Shown here piece by piece: positions 20,851-30,893 of a stretch of DNA of 64,000 nucleotides (the first letter of the stretch is position 1; each line of letters begins with the position of its first letter). Where the stretch lies: positions 992,001-1,056,000 of the forward strand of contig NZ_LT968776.1 of assembly GCF_900240975.1 (NCBI RefSeq), written 5' to 3'. The notes beneath the pieces are model-generated. The model was not told the DNA's origin. It worked only from the letters and a program-made list of their open reading frames with translations, and ran no database searches. The translations under genes and the position numbers were made by a program. This DNA comes from Mycobacterium sp. 4858 (GTDB lineage: Bacteria > Actinomycetota > Actinomycetes > Mycobacteriales > Mycobacteriaceae).

Positions 20851-21540
20851 TCAAAAACCCCTGCCCGGCGCCCCCGGCGTGCCCTCCCGGACGGTCGCCG
20901 GCACGTCCTTGGCACCTATGAGGGTGGCGGCCAGCCGGGCCGGATCGACGTCCGCGTCGGCGACCAGCCAGGGCCCGCCCCAGCCCGCGGCGGCCAGCTC
21001 CGCGTAGACCGCGCCGGTGCGCAGCTGCAGTTCGTCGTCGCGTTCGTAGCTGTCACGCGCCCGCCCCGGGTCGGACTGGGCCCGGCTGCGCGCGCGCTGC
21101 CCGGCCAGCTCCGCCGGCACCGCGAGCAGCACCTGCCAGTCGGGCGCGGGCAGCCGCAGCCGCCGGTACTCCAGCTCGAGCACCCAGGCGGCGGCCGCCC
21201 CGCCGGCCCCCTCGTGCAGGCGCGCGGCGCTGTAGGCGGCGTTGGACGCGACGTAGCGATCCAGGATCACCACGTCGTGGTCGCGGACCAGCGCCTCGAT
21301 GTCGTCCACGGCGCCCGCCCGGTCGAGCGCGAACAGCATCGCCATCGCGTAGACCGAAGACGCCAGGTCACCGTGCCGGCCGTGCAGGGCCTCGGCCGCG
21401 ACGTCGGCGGTCACCGATTTGCCGTAGCGCGGGAAGGCCGTGATGGCCACGGACTTCCCGGCCGCCTCGAAGGCCTTGCGCAGGCCCTCGGACAGCGTCC
21501 GCTTGCCCGCGCCGTCCACCCCTTCGATCGCGATCAGCAC
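20851..21540 (-). CDS. tmk: thymidylate kinase
   Basis: 229-aa dTMP kinase (dTMP + ATP to dTDP) for DNA precursor supply. The P-loop is EGVDGAGKRTL, the DR(Y/H) motif is LDRYVASNAAYSA, and the lid/substrate region is ARDSYERDDELQ. The C-terminus is some 15 residues longer than the M. tuberculosis enzyme as I recall it. It lies between mtrA and sahH on the same strand. Confidence 0.94.
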   Translation of the reverse strand: MLIAIEGVDGAGKRTLSEGLRKAFEAAGKSVAITAFPRYGKSVTADVAAEALHGRHGDLASSVYAMAMLFALDRAGAVDDIEALVRDHDVVILDRYVASNAAYSAARLHEGAGGAAAAWVLELEYRRLRLPAPDWQVLLAVPAELAGQRARSRAQSDPGRARDSYERDDELQLRTGAVYAELAAAGWGGPWLVADADVDPARLAATLIGAKDVPATVREGTPGAPGRGF

Positions 21541-21562
21541 GGCGCCGAGCCTATCGGGCCGT

Positions 21563-21620
21563 CGAGCGTGACGTTACTTTCACACTCGGTGCCGGACGTG
21601 AAACTAGTTTCACGTCCGGC
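21563..21620. repeat. pair of ~30-bp palindromic modules downstream of sahH
   Basis: The second module (21591-21620) is a perfect 30-bp palindrome with arms GCCGGACGTGAAACT. The first (21563-21589) is an imperfect dyad with arms CGAGCGTGA/TCACACTCG. Both share the GTGAA...TTCAC core of the secA1 pair at 11917-11976. The pair starts 12 bases after the sahH stop and probably acts as its terminator. Confidence 0.72.
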
Positions 21621-21632
21621 GAGCGGCCTGAC

Positions 21633-23105
<1,473 letters not shown>

Positions 23106-23202
23106 AAAAGTCTCATTCCTTACTACGGCTTGGGTTCCCAGCGGATTACTTAGCTTAGGTATGCGCTCTTGCGCCACTGTAGTCGGCGGCCGCGGCCGGG
23201 CG

Positions 23203-23853
23203 TCAGGGGACGTTGACGACGCCGTGACGCTCCGCGAACGGCGTCATCAGCCGCGCCAGGTCCGCCGCCACGTCGTGGTCGGCCTCGGGCGGCATCGAGA
23301 CGTAGCTCATCGCCAGCCGCACGATGGCCCGCGCCAGCACGCCGGCGTCGGAGTCGCTGGTGGCCACCCAGCTCTGGGTGAAGAACGCGCTCAGCCGGTC
23401 CGATGCCCGCGTGATGATGGGCCCGCTGTCGGTGGTGATGATCTGCAACAGGTCCGGCTTGGCGACCCCGGTCAGCAGGGAGATCACCAACGGGTCCGCC
23501 GCCGACTCGGCGAAGAAGGCGCGGAAGCCCTGCAGGAACGCCTCGTAGATGTTGCCGACGTTGGCGTCGATGGCGTCCTGCACGGCGTCGACAAGCCGGT
23601 CGGCCAGGCGCAGGGCATAACCCTGCGCGAGGCCCTGCCGCGAACCGAACTCGTTGTAGATGGTCTGCCGGCTGATGCCCGCGGCGCGGGCCACGTCCGA
23701 TAGCGTGACGGCGGACCAGTCGCGGGTCAGCAGCAACTCCCGCATGGCGTCCAGCACCGAGTCGCGCAGCAGCACCCGCGACGCCTCGGGGTAGGGCATC
23801 CGCTTCACAGGCGCGACAATAGCCCCTTTAATAGCCGCTTTCGCGCCGATCAC
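23203..23853 (-). CDS. TetR-family regulator of the alkane hydroxylase operon (Rv3249c-like)
   Basis: 216-aa TetR protein. The helix-turn-helix is [27 protein letters not shown] at about 40-66; the C-terminal ligand domain is alpha-helical. The GTG at 23853 overlaps the rubB stop (GTGA), making it the last coupled gene of alkB-rubA-rubB-tetR. That arrangement suggests autoregulation, and a perfect 26-bp palindrome at the operon promoter (25490-25515) is the obvious operator. An ATG at 23799 is an alternative start. Confidence 0.9.
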   Translation of the reverse strand: MIGAKAAIKGAIVAPVKRMPYPEASRVLLRDSVLDAMRELLLTRDWSAVTLSDVARAAGISRQTIYNEFGSRQGLAQGYALRLADRLVDAVQDAIDANVGNIYEAFLQGFRAFFAESAADPLVISLLTGVAKPDLLQIITTDSGPIITRASDRLSAFFTQSWVATSDSDAGVLARAIVRLAMSYVSMPPEADHDVAADLARLMTPFAERHGVVNVP

Positions 23854-24032
23854 GAGCGGGCGATCTCCACCATCTCGAAGTCGGATTTCGCCGCGCCGCA
23901 GTCCGGGCAGCTCCAGTCCTCGGGGATGTCGTCCCAGCGGGTCCCGGGCGCGATGCCGTCTTCCGGCCAGCCCTTGGCCTCGTCGTATTCGAATCCGCAC
24001 TGCACGCAGACGAACAGTTTGTAGTCGCTCAC
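23850..24032 (-). CDS. rubB: rubredoxin RubB
   Basis: 60-aa rubredoxin. The single Fe is held by two CxxC knuckles, CVQCG and CPDCG. It carries electrons from rubredoxin reductase to the AlkB hydroxylase. The GTG at 24032 overlaps the rubA stop by 4 bp, and its own stop overlaps the tetR start. It belongs to the typical AlkG2-type, electron-transferring class by its position after rubA. Confidence 0.93.
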   Translation of the reverse strand: MSDYKLFVCVQCGFEYDEAKGWPEDGIAPGTRWDDIPEDWSCPDCGAAKSDFEMVEIARS

Positions 24033-24202
24033 CGGCTCACTCCTAAGCAATCGAAATCAGCCTTCTCGCGCACCGCACAGTCCGGGCAGCCCCAGTCGTC
24101 GGGGATGTCGGCGAACGGCGTGCCCGCGGGAAACCCTTCCCGCGGAGCGCCTTTCGCCTCGTCGTAGGTGTAGCCGCAGCCCGGGCAGCGGTAGGTACTC
24201 AT
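24029..24202 (-). CDS. rubA: rubredoxin RubA
   Basis: 57-aa rubredoxin with knuckles CPGCG and CPDCA and the conserved [13 protein letters not shown] segment. Paired rubredoxins downstream of alkB are usual in actinobacteria; the first is often the form that does not fully replace the second in electron transfer. The ATG at 24202 overlaps the alkB stop (ATGA). Confidence 0.93.
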   Translation of the reverse strand: MSTYRCPGCGYTYDEAKGAPREGFPAGTPFADIPDDWGCPDCAVREKADFDCLGVSR

Positions 24203-25434
24203 GCCCCGTACCTCGCCAGCACCCGCTTGCGCGCCCGCGGGTGGATGTTGACCTTGGTGATGTCGCCGTCGTAGTGCTCGAGCACCCGGTGGTCCATCAC
24301 CCTGCGCCACAGCGGCGGGATGTAGGTCAGCGAGATCATCGACGCGTACCCGCTCGGCAGGTTCGGCGCGCCCTCCATGCTGCGCAGCGTCTGGTACCGG
24401 CGCGTCGGGTTGGCGTGGTGATCGCTGTGCCGCTGCAGGTGGTACAGGAACAGGTTGGTGACCACGTGGTCGGAGTTCCAGCTGTGCACGGGCGTGCAGC
24501 GCTCGTAGCGTCCGTTGGCCTGCTTCTGCCGCAGCAGCCCGTAGTGCTCGAGGTAGTTGACGGACTCGAGCAGGCTGAAGCCGAACACGGCCTGGATGAC
24601 CACGAACGGGATCAGCGCCGGGCCGAACACCGCGATCAGGACCCCCCACAACACGATCGACAGCAGCCAGGCGTTGAGGACGTCGTTGGACAGATACGTC
24701 CTGGGGTCCCAGGGGCTGCGCCCCTGCCGGCGCAGCCGCTGGGCCTCCAGCCGCAACGACGAGCGCAGGCTGCCGAAGACGCTGCGCGGCAAGAACTCCC
24801 AGAACGTCTCCCCGAACCGCGCCGACGCCGGGTCCTCAGGGGTGGACACGCGCACGTGGTGGCCGCGGTTGTGCTCGATGTAGAAGTGGCCGTAGCAGGT
24901 TTGCGCCAGAGTGATCTTGGACAGCCACCGCTCCAGCTCGTCCTTCTTGTGGCCCATCTCGTGGGCGGTGTTGATACCGACGCCGCCGAGGACGCCGACC
25001 GACAGGGCGACGCCCAGCTTGCCCGCCCAGCCCAGCGCGCCGTCATAGCCCAGCCAGCTCAGGTTCGAGGCGGTGAACAGGTAGGCGCCGAAGACCACGC
25101 TCAGGTACTGGAACGGGATGAAGATGTAGGTGCAGTAGCGGTAGTACTTGTCGTTCTCCAGCTGCTCCATCACCTCGTCGGGCGGGTTCTGCCCGTCGGG
25201 CCCGAAGCGCAGGTCCAGGATCGGCAGCAGGACGTAGACCAGGATCGGCCCGATCCACAGCAGTGCCTGCGAGCCGGTCTGCCAGCCGAGTGAGTTCATC
25301 GTCCAGACCAGCGGCAGCACCACGAACAACGCCGTCGGCGCGATCAGCCCCATGAGCCACAGGTGCCGCTTCTTGTCCCGCCAGACCGGCGGCTCGGACG
25401 CCTCCGGGTGCACCTGCCGTTCGAGTGTGGTCAT
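24199..25434 (-). CDS. alkB: alkane 1-monooxygenase
   Basis: 411-aa integral-membrane diiron hydroxylase that oxidises medium-chain n-alkanes to 1-alkanols. About six membrane segments are seen. All histidine motifs are present: HEMGHKK, HNRGHHVRVSTPEDPASAR, LQRHSDHHANPTRRYQ, and the NYLEHYGL motif. The ATG at 25434 follows AAGGAGG. First gene of a four-gene coupled operon with two rubredoxins and a TetR regulator. Confidence 0.96.
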   Translation of the reverse strand: MTTLERQVHPEASEPPVWRDKKRHLWLMGLIAPTALFVVLPLVWTMNSLGWQTGSQALLWIGPILVYVLLPILDLRFGPDGQNPPDEVMEQLENDKYYRYCTYIFIPFQYLSVVFGAYLFTASNLSWLGYDGALGWAGKLGVALSVGVLGGVGINTAHEMGHKKDELERWLSKITLAQTCYGHFYIEHNRGHHVRVSTPEDPASARFGETFWEFLPRSVFGSLRSSLRLEAQRLRRQGRSPWDPRTYLSNDVLNAWLLSIVLWGVLIAVFGPALIPFVVIQAVFGFSLLESVNYLEHYGLLRQKQANGRYERCTPVHSWNSDHVVTNLFLYHLQRHSDHHANPTRRYQTLRSMEGAPNLPSGYASMISLTYIPPLWRRVMDHRVLEHYDGDITKVNIHPRARKRVLARYGA

Positions 25435-25474
25435 ATGCCAAACCTCCTTGTGAGTCACGCCACTCTGGGGATTG

Positions 25475-25515
25475 ACAATATCGCCTACTGCGTCTCGTGT
25501 CTAGACACGAGACGC
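25475..25515 (-). promoter_or_regulatory. alkB promoter overlapped by a perfect 26-bp palindrome
   Basis: The palindrome 25490-25515 has arms GCGTCTCGTGTCT and its exact reverse complement. On the minus strand its centre supplies a minus-35 TAGACA (25498-25503), 17 bases before a minus-10 TATTGT (25475-25480), about 40 bp before the alkB ATG. A repressor bound here would block the polymerase. The palindrome also lies 20 bp after the permease stop, so a terminator role is possible, but no T-run follows. Confidence 0.7.
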
Positions 25516-25535
25516 GGTTTTGTAAACCAGCGCCG

Positions 25536-27044
25536 TTACGGCACGGTGTCGGGTTCCGCGCGCGCGGGCGGTGCGACACCGTCGGCCTCGCGACGGCCCT
25601 GCACGGAGTGCCGGTACCCGTAGCCGACGTAGATCGCCGTTCCCACCGCCAGCCAGACGCCGAACCGCACCCAGGTCAGCGCGGTGAGGTTGACCATCAG
25701 CCAGACACAGGCGCAGATCGAGGCGATCGGCAGGACCGGCACCCACGGCGCCCGGAAGCCGCGCTCCAGGTCCGGGCGGGTGCGCCGCAGCACCATGACG
25801 CCGGCCGAGACGAGCACGAACGCGAACAGGGTTCCGACGTTGACCATCTCCTCGAGCTTGGCGATGGGGAACACCGACGCCGTCGCCGCCACCACCACCG
25901 CGACCAGCACGGTGATCCGGACCGGTGTGCCGCGCGCACCGGTCTTCGCCAGCCGCCGCGGCAACAGTCCGTCGCGGGCCATCGCGAACAGGACGCGGCA
26001 CTGCCCGAGCATCAGGACCATCACCACGGTGGTCAACCCGGCCAGCGCCCCGATCGCGATGATCTTGCTGGCCCAGTGGATCCCGTTGGCGGTGAACGCC
26101 GTCGCGAGGTTCGCCGGCTTGTGGCCGGGGACCGTCTTGAGCTGGGTGTAGGAGACCATGCCGGACAGCACCACCGAGACCGCGACGTAGAGCACGGTGA
26201 CAATGGCCAGCGACGCGAGGATGCCCCGCGGGACGTCGCGCTGGGGCCGCTTGGTCTCCTCGGCCATGGTCGCGACGATGTCGAAACCGATGAACGCGAA
26301 GAACACGATCGACGCGCCCGCCAGCACGCCGTACCACCCGTAGTGGCTGCTGTGCGCCCCGGTCAGCAGCGACAGCACCGACTGATTGATGCCCGAGGCC
26401 TCGTGCCCCGACTCGGGCTTGGGAATGAAGGGCGAATAGTTGGAGCCCTTGATGTAGAAGGCGCCGACGACGACCACCAACAGCACCACCGACACCTTGA
26501 TGCCGGTGATCACCGCGGAGAACCTGGACGACAGTTTGGTGCCCAGCGCGATCAGGGTGGCCACCCCGGCGACGATCAGCAGCGCACCCCAGTCCAGGTT
26601 GACCGACCCGAACTCGGTTGTGCCCCCGGCAAACCCGAAGACGTTGCCCAGATAGCTCGACCACCCCTTGGCCACGACCGCCGCGCCGATCGCCAGCTCC
26701 AGCAGCAGGTTCCACCCGATGATCCAGGCCAGGAACTCCCCGAAGGTGGCGTAGGAGAAGGTGTAGGCGCTGCCGGCGACGGGCAGCGTGGAGGCGAACT
26801 CGGCGTAACACAGCGCGGCCAGCGCGCAGGTGATGGCCGCGATGACGAACGAGATCCAGATGGCCGGGCCGGTGATGTCGCCGGTCGTCGAGGCCGTGAC
26901 GGTGAAGATACCGGCGCCGATCACCACCGCGACGCCGAAGACGACCAGGTCCAGCCAGGTCAGGTCCTTGCGTAGCCGGGTGTCTGGCTCGTCGGTGTCG
27001 GCTATCGATTGCTCGACCGACTTCATCCGCCATCGGTTGGCCAT
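25536..27044 (-). CDS. APC-superfamily amino acid permease (cationic amino acid transporter type, Rv3253c-like)
   Basis: 502-aa membrane transporter with about 12-14 hydrophobic segments. The APC signature VVIGAGIFTVTA lies at the end of the first segment, and FDIVATMAEETKRPQRDVPRGI follows near the middle. It is of the cationic-amino-acid (CAT) subgroup, which moves arginine, lysine or similar substrates; the substrate is inferred. The ATG at 27044 (MANRWRMKSVEQS) gives the family length. It is divergent from the FAD enzyme gene at 27108. Confidence 0.88.
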   Translation of the reverse strand: MANRWRMKSVEQSIADTDEPDTRLRKDLTWLDLVVFGVAVVIGAGIFTVTASTTGDITGPAIWISFVIAAITCALAALCYAEFASTLPVAGSAYTFSYATFGEFLAWIIGWNLLLELAIGAAVVAKGWSSYLGNVFGFAGGTTEFGSVNLDWGALLIVAGVATLIALGTKLSSRFSAVITGIKVSVVLLVVVVGAFYIKGSNYSPFIPKPESGHEASGINQSVLSLLTGAHSSHYGWYGVLAGASIVFFAFIGFDIVATMAEETKRPQRDVPRGILASLAIVTVLYVAVSVVLSGMVSYTQLKTVPGHKPANLATAFTANGIHWASKIIAIGALAGLTTVVMVLMLGQCRVLFAMARDGLLPRRLAKTGARGTPVRITVLVAVVVAATASVFPIAKLEEMVNVGTLFAFVLVSAGVMVLRRTRPDLERGFRAPWVPVLPIASICACVWLMVNLTALTWVRFGVWLAVGTAIYVGYGYRHSVQGRREADGVAPPARAEPDTVP

Positions 27045-27095
27045 CCGTCGCCCTTCGGAATCAACTGGGACCCATTGGTCCGTCACAGTACTGGG

Positions 27096-27107
27096 TACTC
27101 TGCCGAG
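27096..27107 (+). promoter_or_regulatory. minus-10 of a probable leaderless transcript
   Basis: TACTCT at 27096-27101 fits the mycobacterial TANNNT minus-10 and ends six bases before the ATG at 27108. Transcription would start at or next to the start codon. No Shine-Dalgarno sequence is present in the gap. Confidence 0.45.
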
Positions 27108-28538
27108 ATGCCGGACACCAAAGCAAACACCAGGGAGCATGCGGTGGTCATCGGGGGCAGCATCGCCGGCCTGTGCGCCGCGCGGGTGCTCTCGGATTCC
27201 TATGCGCGGGTCACCGTCTACGAACGCGACGAGTTGCCGAGCACACCGTCGAACCGGGCGGCGGTCCCGCAGGACCGGCACCTGCACATGCTGATGGCCC
27301 GCGGCGCAATGGAGTTCGAGACGCTGTTCCCCGGGCTGCTCGACGACATGGTGGCCGCCGGCGTGCCGATGCTGGAGAACCGGCCCGAGTGCATTCACCT
27401 CGGTGCCGCCGGCCACGTGCTCGGGACCGGACACACGCTGCGCGACGAATTCACCGCGTATGTGCCCAGCCGCCCGCATCTGGAGTGGCAGTTGCGCAAA
27501 CGAGTCCGGGATACGGACAACGTGGTGATCGTGCGCCGCTCCGTGGCCGAACCACGGTTCGACGCGGCCCGCCGGCGGGTGACCGGGGTGGTGCTGGACG
27601 CCGAAGACACCGACGGCCGGGAGCCGGAATTCGTGGCCACGGACCTCGTCGTCGACGCGGCCGGGCGGGGCACCCGGCTCCCGGTGTGGCTCGAGCAGTG
27701 GGGGTACGAGCGGCCCCGGGAAGACGCCCTGGACATCGGCATCCACTACGCCACCCAGCAGTTCCGCATCCGGGACGGATTGATCACCGAGAAGGTGGTG
27801 GTCGCGGGCGCCTCCCACGACAAGTCGCTGGGGCTGGGCATGCTGTGCTACGAGGACGGCACCTGGGTGCTGACCACCTTCGGCGTGGCCAACGTCAAAC
27901 CGCCCCGGACGTTTCCCGAGATGCTGGCGCTGGCCGACGAGCTACTACCGGCCCACTTCAGTACCGCCCTGACGCAGGCCGAACCCCTGGGAGAGCCGGC
28001 GTTCCACGCGTTTCCGGCCAGCCGCTGGCGCCGGTATGACAAGCTGGACCGCTTCCCCGCCGGGATCATCCCCTTCGGCGACGCGGTCGCCAGCTTCAAC
28101 CCGACCTTCGGGCAGGGCATGACGATGACCTCGCTGCAGGCCGGTCACCTGCGGCGCGCGCTGTCCTCCCCCGACGAGCAACTGGCCGCGGAACTGAGCC
28201 GGGCCACCGCCAAGACCACCTTCCCCGTCTGGATCATGAACGCCATCGGCGACGTCACCTTTCACCACGCCGGAGCCAAGGGACCGATCCCGTGGTGGTG
28301 GCGGCCCTCCGGTGCGCTGTTCGACCAATTCCTGGGGGCCGCCGAGACCGATCCCGTTCTGGCGGAATGGTTTTTGCGCCGGTTCTCACTGCTGGACAGC
28401 CTGTACATGGTCCCGCCGCCGCGCATCGTCGGGCGGGCCATTACGCACAACCTGCGGCTGTGGCTGGGCGAACGCCGTCAGGCCGCCCGTGGCGATCGCG
28501 AGCGCGGCGAAGCCGGGCGATGCGGGTCGCCACTATAA
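27108..28538 (+). CDS. FAD-dependent oxidoreductase (Rv3254-like)
   Basis: 476-aa flavoprotein of the squalene-monooxygenase/p-hydroxybenzoate-hydroxylase fold. The Rossmann motif is VVIGGSIAGLCAARVL at about 14-29; the second FAD motif is GIIPFGDAVASFNPTFGQGMTM near 325-345. Substrate unknown. The ATG is probably leaderless. The last 15 or so residues (RGDRERGEAGRCGSPL) are encoded by a 45-bp repeat element (28489-28533), so the C-terminus has probably been rewritten by insertion of that element. Confidence 0.85.
   Translation: MPDTKANTREHAVVIGGSIAGLCAARVLSDSYARVTVYERDELPSTPSNRAAVPQDRHLHMLMARGAMEFETLFPGLLDDMVAAGVPMLENRPECIHLGAAGHVLGTGHTLRDEFTAYVPSRPHLEWQLRKRVRDTDNVVIVRRSVAEPRFDAARRRVTGVVLDAEDTDGREPEFVATDLVVDAAGRGTRLPVWLEQWGYERPREDALDIGIHYATQQFRIRDGLITEKVVVAGASHDKSLGLGMLCYEDGTWVLTTFGVANVKPPRTFPEMLALADELLPAHFSTALTQAEPLGEPAFHAFPASRWRRYDKLDRFPAGIIPFGDAVASFNPTFGQGMTMTSLQAGHLRRALSSPDEQLAAELSRATAKTTFPVWIMNAIGDVTFHHAGAKGPIPWWWRPSGALFDQFLGAAETDPVLAEWFLRRFSLLDSLYMVPPPRIVGRAITHNLRLWLGERRQAARGDRERGEAGRCGSPL
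28489..28533 (+). repeat. 45-bp dispersed hairpin element, copy 3 (inside the 3' end of the FAD enzyme gene)
   Basis: Plus-strand sequence begins GTGGCGATCGCGAGCG and ends GCGGGTCGCCAC. It has the complementary ends and the CGGC-GAA-GCCG apical stem of the family. It lies within the reading frame and ends three bases before the stop, in the gene's sense orientation. Confidence 0.72.
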
Positions 28539-28557
28539 GACTGCCGGCGCGCCCCCC

Positions 28558-29784
28558 TCACAGCCCCACAGTCGCCCTGAACAGCTTGGTGGGCTCGCGC
28601 GCGACCAGCCGGATCGGGGCGTCGTCGGCCGCCACCCAGGCGGCCATCCCCCGCTGCAGGGTCAGCGACCCGGACTTGCCGTGCACGGTCGTGCAGCCCT
28701 CGGTGCACAGCAGGATCTGCGGGCCCTCGTGGCTGCACGAGGCGTCGACCTCGTGGCCCAGATAATCGCCGTCGAGCTCCAGCAGCGCGACCGCGAACTC
28801 GTCGGCCGGGGTCTCATAGATCAGGCCGAAGCCCTCGCGGCGGACGTGGGACCGCACCTCTGCCTCGCTGGTCGGGGTGAAGTCGAGCACCCGCAGCAAC
28901 TCGGGGACGTCGACGTGTTTGGGGGTCAGGCCGCCGCGTAACACGTTGTCGGAGTTGGCCATCACCTCCAGGGCGAACCCGCGCAGGTAGGTGTGCAGGC
29001 TGCCCGCCGACACGAAGATCGCCTCGCCGGGGGCCAGCGTGATGCGGTTCAGCAGCAGCGCCGCCAGCACCCCGGCGTCGCCGGGATAGCGTTCCCCGAG
29101 TTCCAGCACCGTCTTGACCTCGCCGGCGAATTCGGTTGCCCCGGAGCTGATGTACTGGATGGCGCCGTCCAGTACGGCGGGCACCAGAACGTCGATGTCG
29201 GGCTGGGGTGCGGTGATCCAGGTGGTGAACAGCGCTCGCAGGCCGTCGGCGTCGGACTGGTCGTTGAGCAGCTCGATGAAGGGGTCGAGGTCCGAGACCG
29301 CCAGGGCGCGCAGCAGCTCGACGGTGCGGGCGACCTGACGGAATCCGGCGAGCGCCTCGAACGGCTGCAGCGCCACCAGCAGCTCGGGTTTGTGGGAGGT
29401 GTCGCGGTAGTTGCGTACCGGGGAGGACAGCGGGATACCCAGCCGCTCCTCGCGGAGGTAGCCTTCGGCCGCCTGCGCCGCGCTCGGGTGGGCCTGCAGG
29501 GACAGCGGCTCGTCGGCCGCGAGCACCTTGACCAAGAACGGCAGCACGTCTCCGAATCGGGCGCGCGTCGCCGGGCCGAGCTGTCCCTCCGGGTCTTCGA
29601 CGAGCGCATCGAGCAGCGTGATCTCGCCATGATCCGTTTCCAGCCAGGCCGGGTCGCCGGGGTGTGCGCCGAACCAGAGCTCGGCCTCCGGGTGGGCGGC
29701 CGGAACCGTCCGCCCGGTGAATTCGGCGATGTCGGTGCGTGATCCCCAGGCGTACGTCCGCAAGGCTCCGCGAAGCAGTTCCAC
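28558..29784 (-). CDS. manA: mannose-6-phosphate isomerase
   Basis: 408-aa type I phosphomannose isomerase (fructose-6-P to mannose-6-P), zinc-dependent. Motifs: PLSLQAHPSAAQA with zinc ligands, YRDTSHKPELLVAL, and the C-terminal NSDNVLRGGLTPKHVD. It feeds GDP-mannose for PIM, LAM and mannosylated proteins. The GTG at 29784 begins VELLRGALRTYAWG and gives the M. tuberculosis length. It follows the SIS-domain gene by 8 bp and phosphomannomutase two genes up. Confidence 0.95.
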   Translation of the reverse strand: MELLRGALRTYAWGSRTDIAEFTGRTVPAAHPEAELWFGAHPGDPAWLETDHGEITLLDALVEDPEGQLGPATRARFGDVLPFLVKVLAADEPLSLQAHPSAAQAAEGYLREERLGIPLSSPVRNYRDTSHKPELLVALQPFEALAGFRQVARTVELLRALAVSDLDPFIELLNDQSDADGLRALFTTWITAPQPDIDVLVPAVLDGAIQYISSGATEFAGEVKTVLELGERYPGDAGVLAALLLNRITLAPGEAIFVSAGSLHTYLRGFALEVMANSDNVLRGGLTPKHVDVPELLRVLDFTPTSEAEVRSHVRREGFGLIYETPADEFAVALLELDGDYLGHEVDASCSHEGPQILLCTEGCTTVHGKSGSLTLQRGMAAWVAADDAPIRLVAREPTKLFRATVGL

Positions 29785-29792
29785 TGTTCTAT

Positions 29793-30893
29793 CTATCCCC
29801 GCACCAGTCGCGCGTAAACCGCGGCCATCTCCAGCCGGACGGCCAACACTGCCAATTGCTGCTCGGCGCTGATGGCGCCCCCCAACGCCGGCGTGACGGT
29901 CGAGCCGGCCGAGCCGCCGGGTCCGTCGGGCACGTCCTCGGCGGCGAGCAGGTACACGTCGTCCAGCCCCGCGGTGCGGGCGGCCACCACCGGCTGTTCG
30001 GCGGACAAGGTCAGCGCCAGCACCAGCAGCCGCCGGGGCAGCGGGCCGTCGATCTGCTCGTCGTGGAACAGCGCCTCGGCGGGATCCGGGAAGCCGCCGG
30101 AGGCCCCGGCGCGCAGCGCGACGACGGCGTCGGACAGGCCGGTCGCGGCGACCACCTGATGGGCGGTCCGCAGCAGCACCGAACTGCCATGCCGGGCCAG
30201 CGCCAGCGTCGCTGCGCAATCGCCGGCCAGCGCGACCTGACGGTCGGCCAGCCGCGCGGCGATCGTCTTGGCCGGGTTGGTGAACAGCTCGCGGCCCGCG
30301 CTGTTGCGCAGCGCCTCGGCGTCCAGCTCGTCGGCCAGGGCCCGCAGGTCGATGCCCGGCCGCTGGTCCACGGTCTGCACGACGGCCAGGCCGGCGGCCA
30401 GGTAGCGGCACAGCCCGAACTCGTCGGGGATGGCAAGCCGCGGCGCCAGCACCGCCGCCCGGCCCGCCGTGTAATCCCGCAGCGGCCCCTCGTACGGCGC
30501 GACGACCACGACCCGCGCCCCGCGGCGCACGCCGGTCGCCGCCGCGGCAACCAGCACGGGATCGCCAGGATCGTCGCCCGCCACGACCAGCACGTCCAGC
30601 GGGCCGATCCACGGCGGGACCTCGGCGGTCAGCGCGATCGGCTCGGAAGCCGCACCGCCCACCGTCGCGGCCAGCATGGCGCCGGCGCTGTCGGCGGCCC
30701 CGCGGCCGGCCACCCAGATCAGGCTGCGCGGCCGGTCGTCGGTCCGCAGGGTATCCAGCGCGCCCTCCTCGACCGCCGCGGCGATCGCGCGCACCTGCGC
30801 GCCGGCCGACGACGCCGAGCGCAGCATGCCGTCACGGTCGGCGGCGAGCAGACCCTCGGTGTCCTCGAGATCGATCGCCCGCACGGCGCTCAC
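29793..30893 (-). CDS. SIS-domain phosphosugar isomerase-like protein (Rv3256c-like)
   Basis: 366-aa protein resembling the sugar-isomerase (SIS) fold of phosphoglucose/phosphomannose isomerases. Segments RSLIWVAGRGAADSAGAMLAA and GPLDVLVVAGDDPGDPVLVAAA mark the nucleotide-like core; no clear catalytic set is seen. It lies between phosphomannomutase and manA and is coupled to the former by a GTGA overlap at 30890-30893, so a supporting or redundant role in mannose-phosphate metabolism is likely. Function unproven. Confidence 0.82.
   Translation of the reverse strand: MSAVRAIDLEDTEGLLAADRDGMLRSASSAGAQVRAIAAAVEEGALDTLRTDDRPRSLIWVAGRGAADSAGAMLAATVGGAASEPIALTAEVPPWIGPLDVLVVAGDDPGDPVLVAAAATGVRRGARVVVVAPYEGPLRDYTAGRAAVLAPRLAIPDEFGLCRYLAAGLAVVQTVDQRPGIDLRALADELDAEALRNSAGRELFTNPAKTIAARLADRQVALAGDCAATLALARHGSSVLLRTAHQVVAATGLSDAVVALRAGASGGFPDPAEALFHDEQIDGPLPRRLLVLALTLSAEQPVVAARTAGLDDVYLLAAEDVPDGPGGSAGSTVTPALGGAISAEQQLAVLAVRLEMAAVYARLVRG

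Noticed and set aside
23106..23202. Possible SAM/SAH riboswitch or IdeR box before sahH
   Set aside because: The leader is too short and lacks paired stems for a riboswitch. ACCTAAGCTAAGT resembles half of an iron box but the second half is not symmetric.
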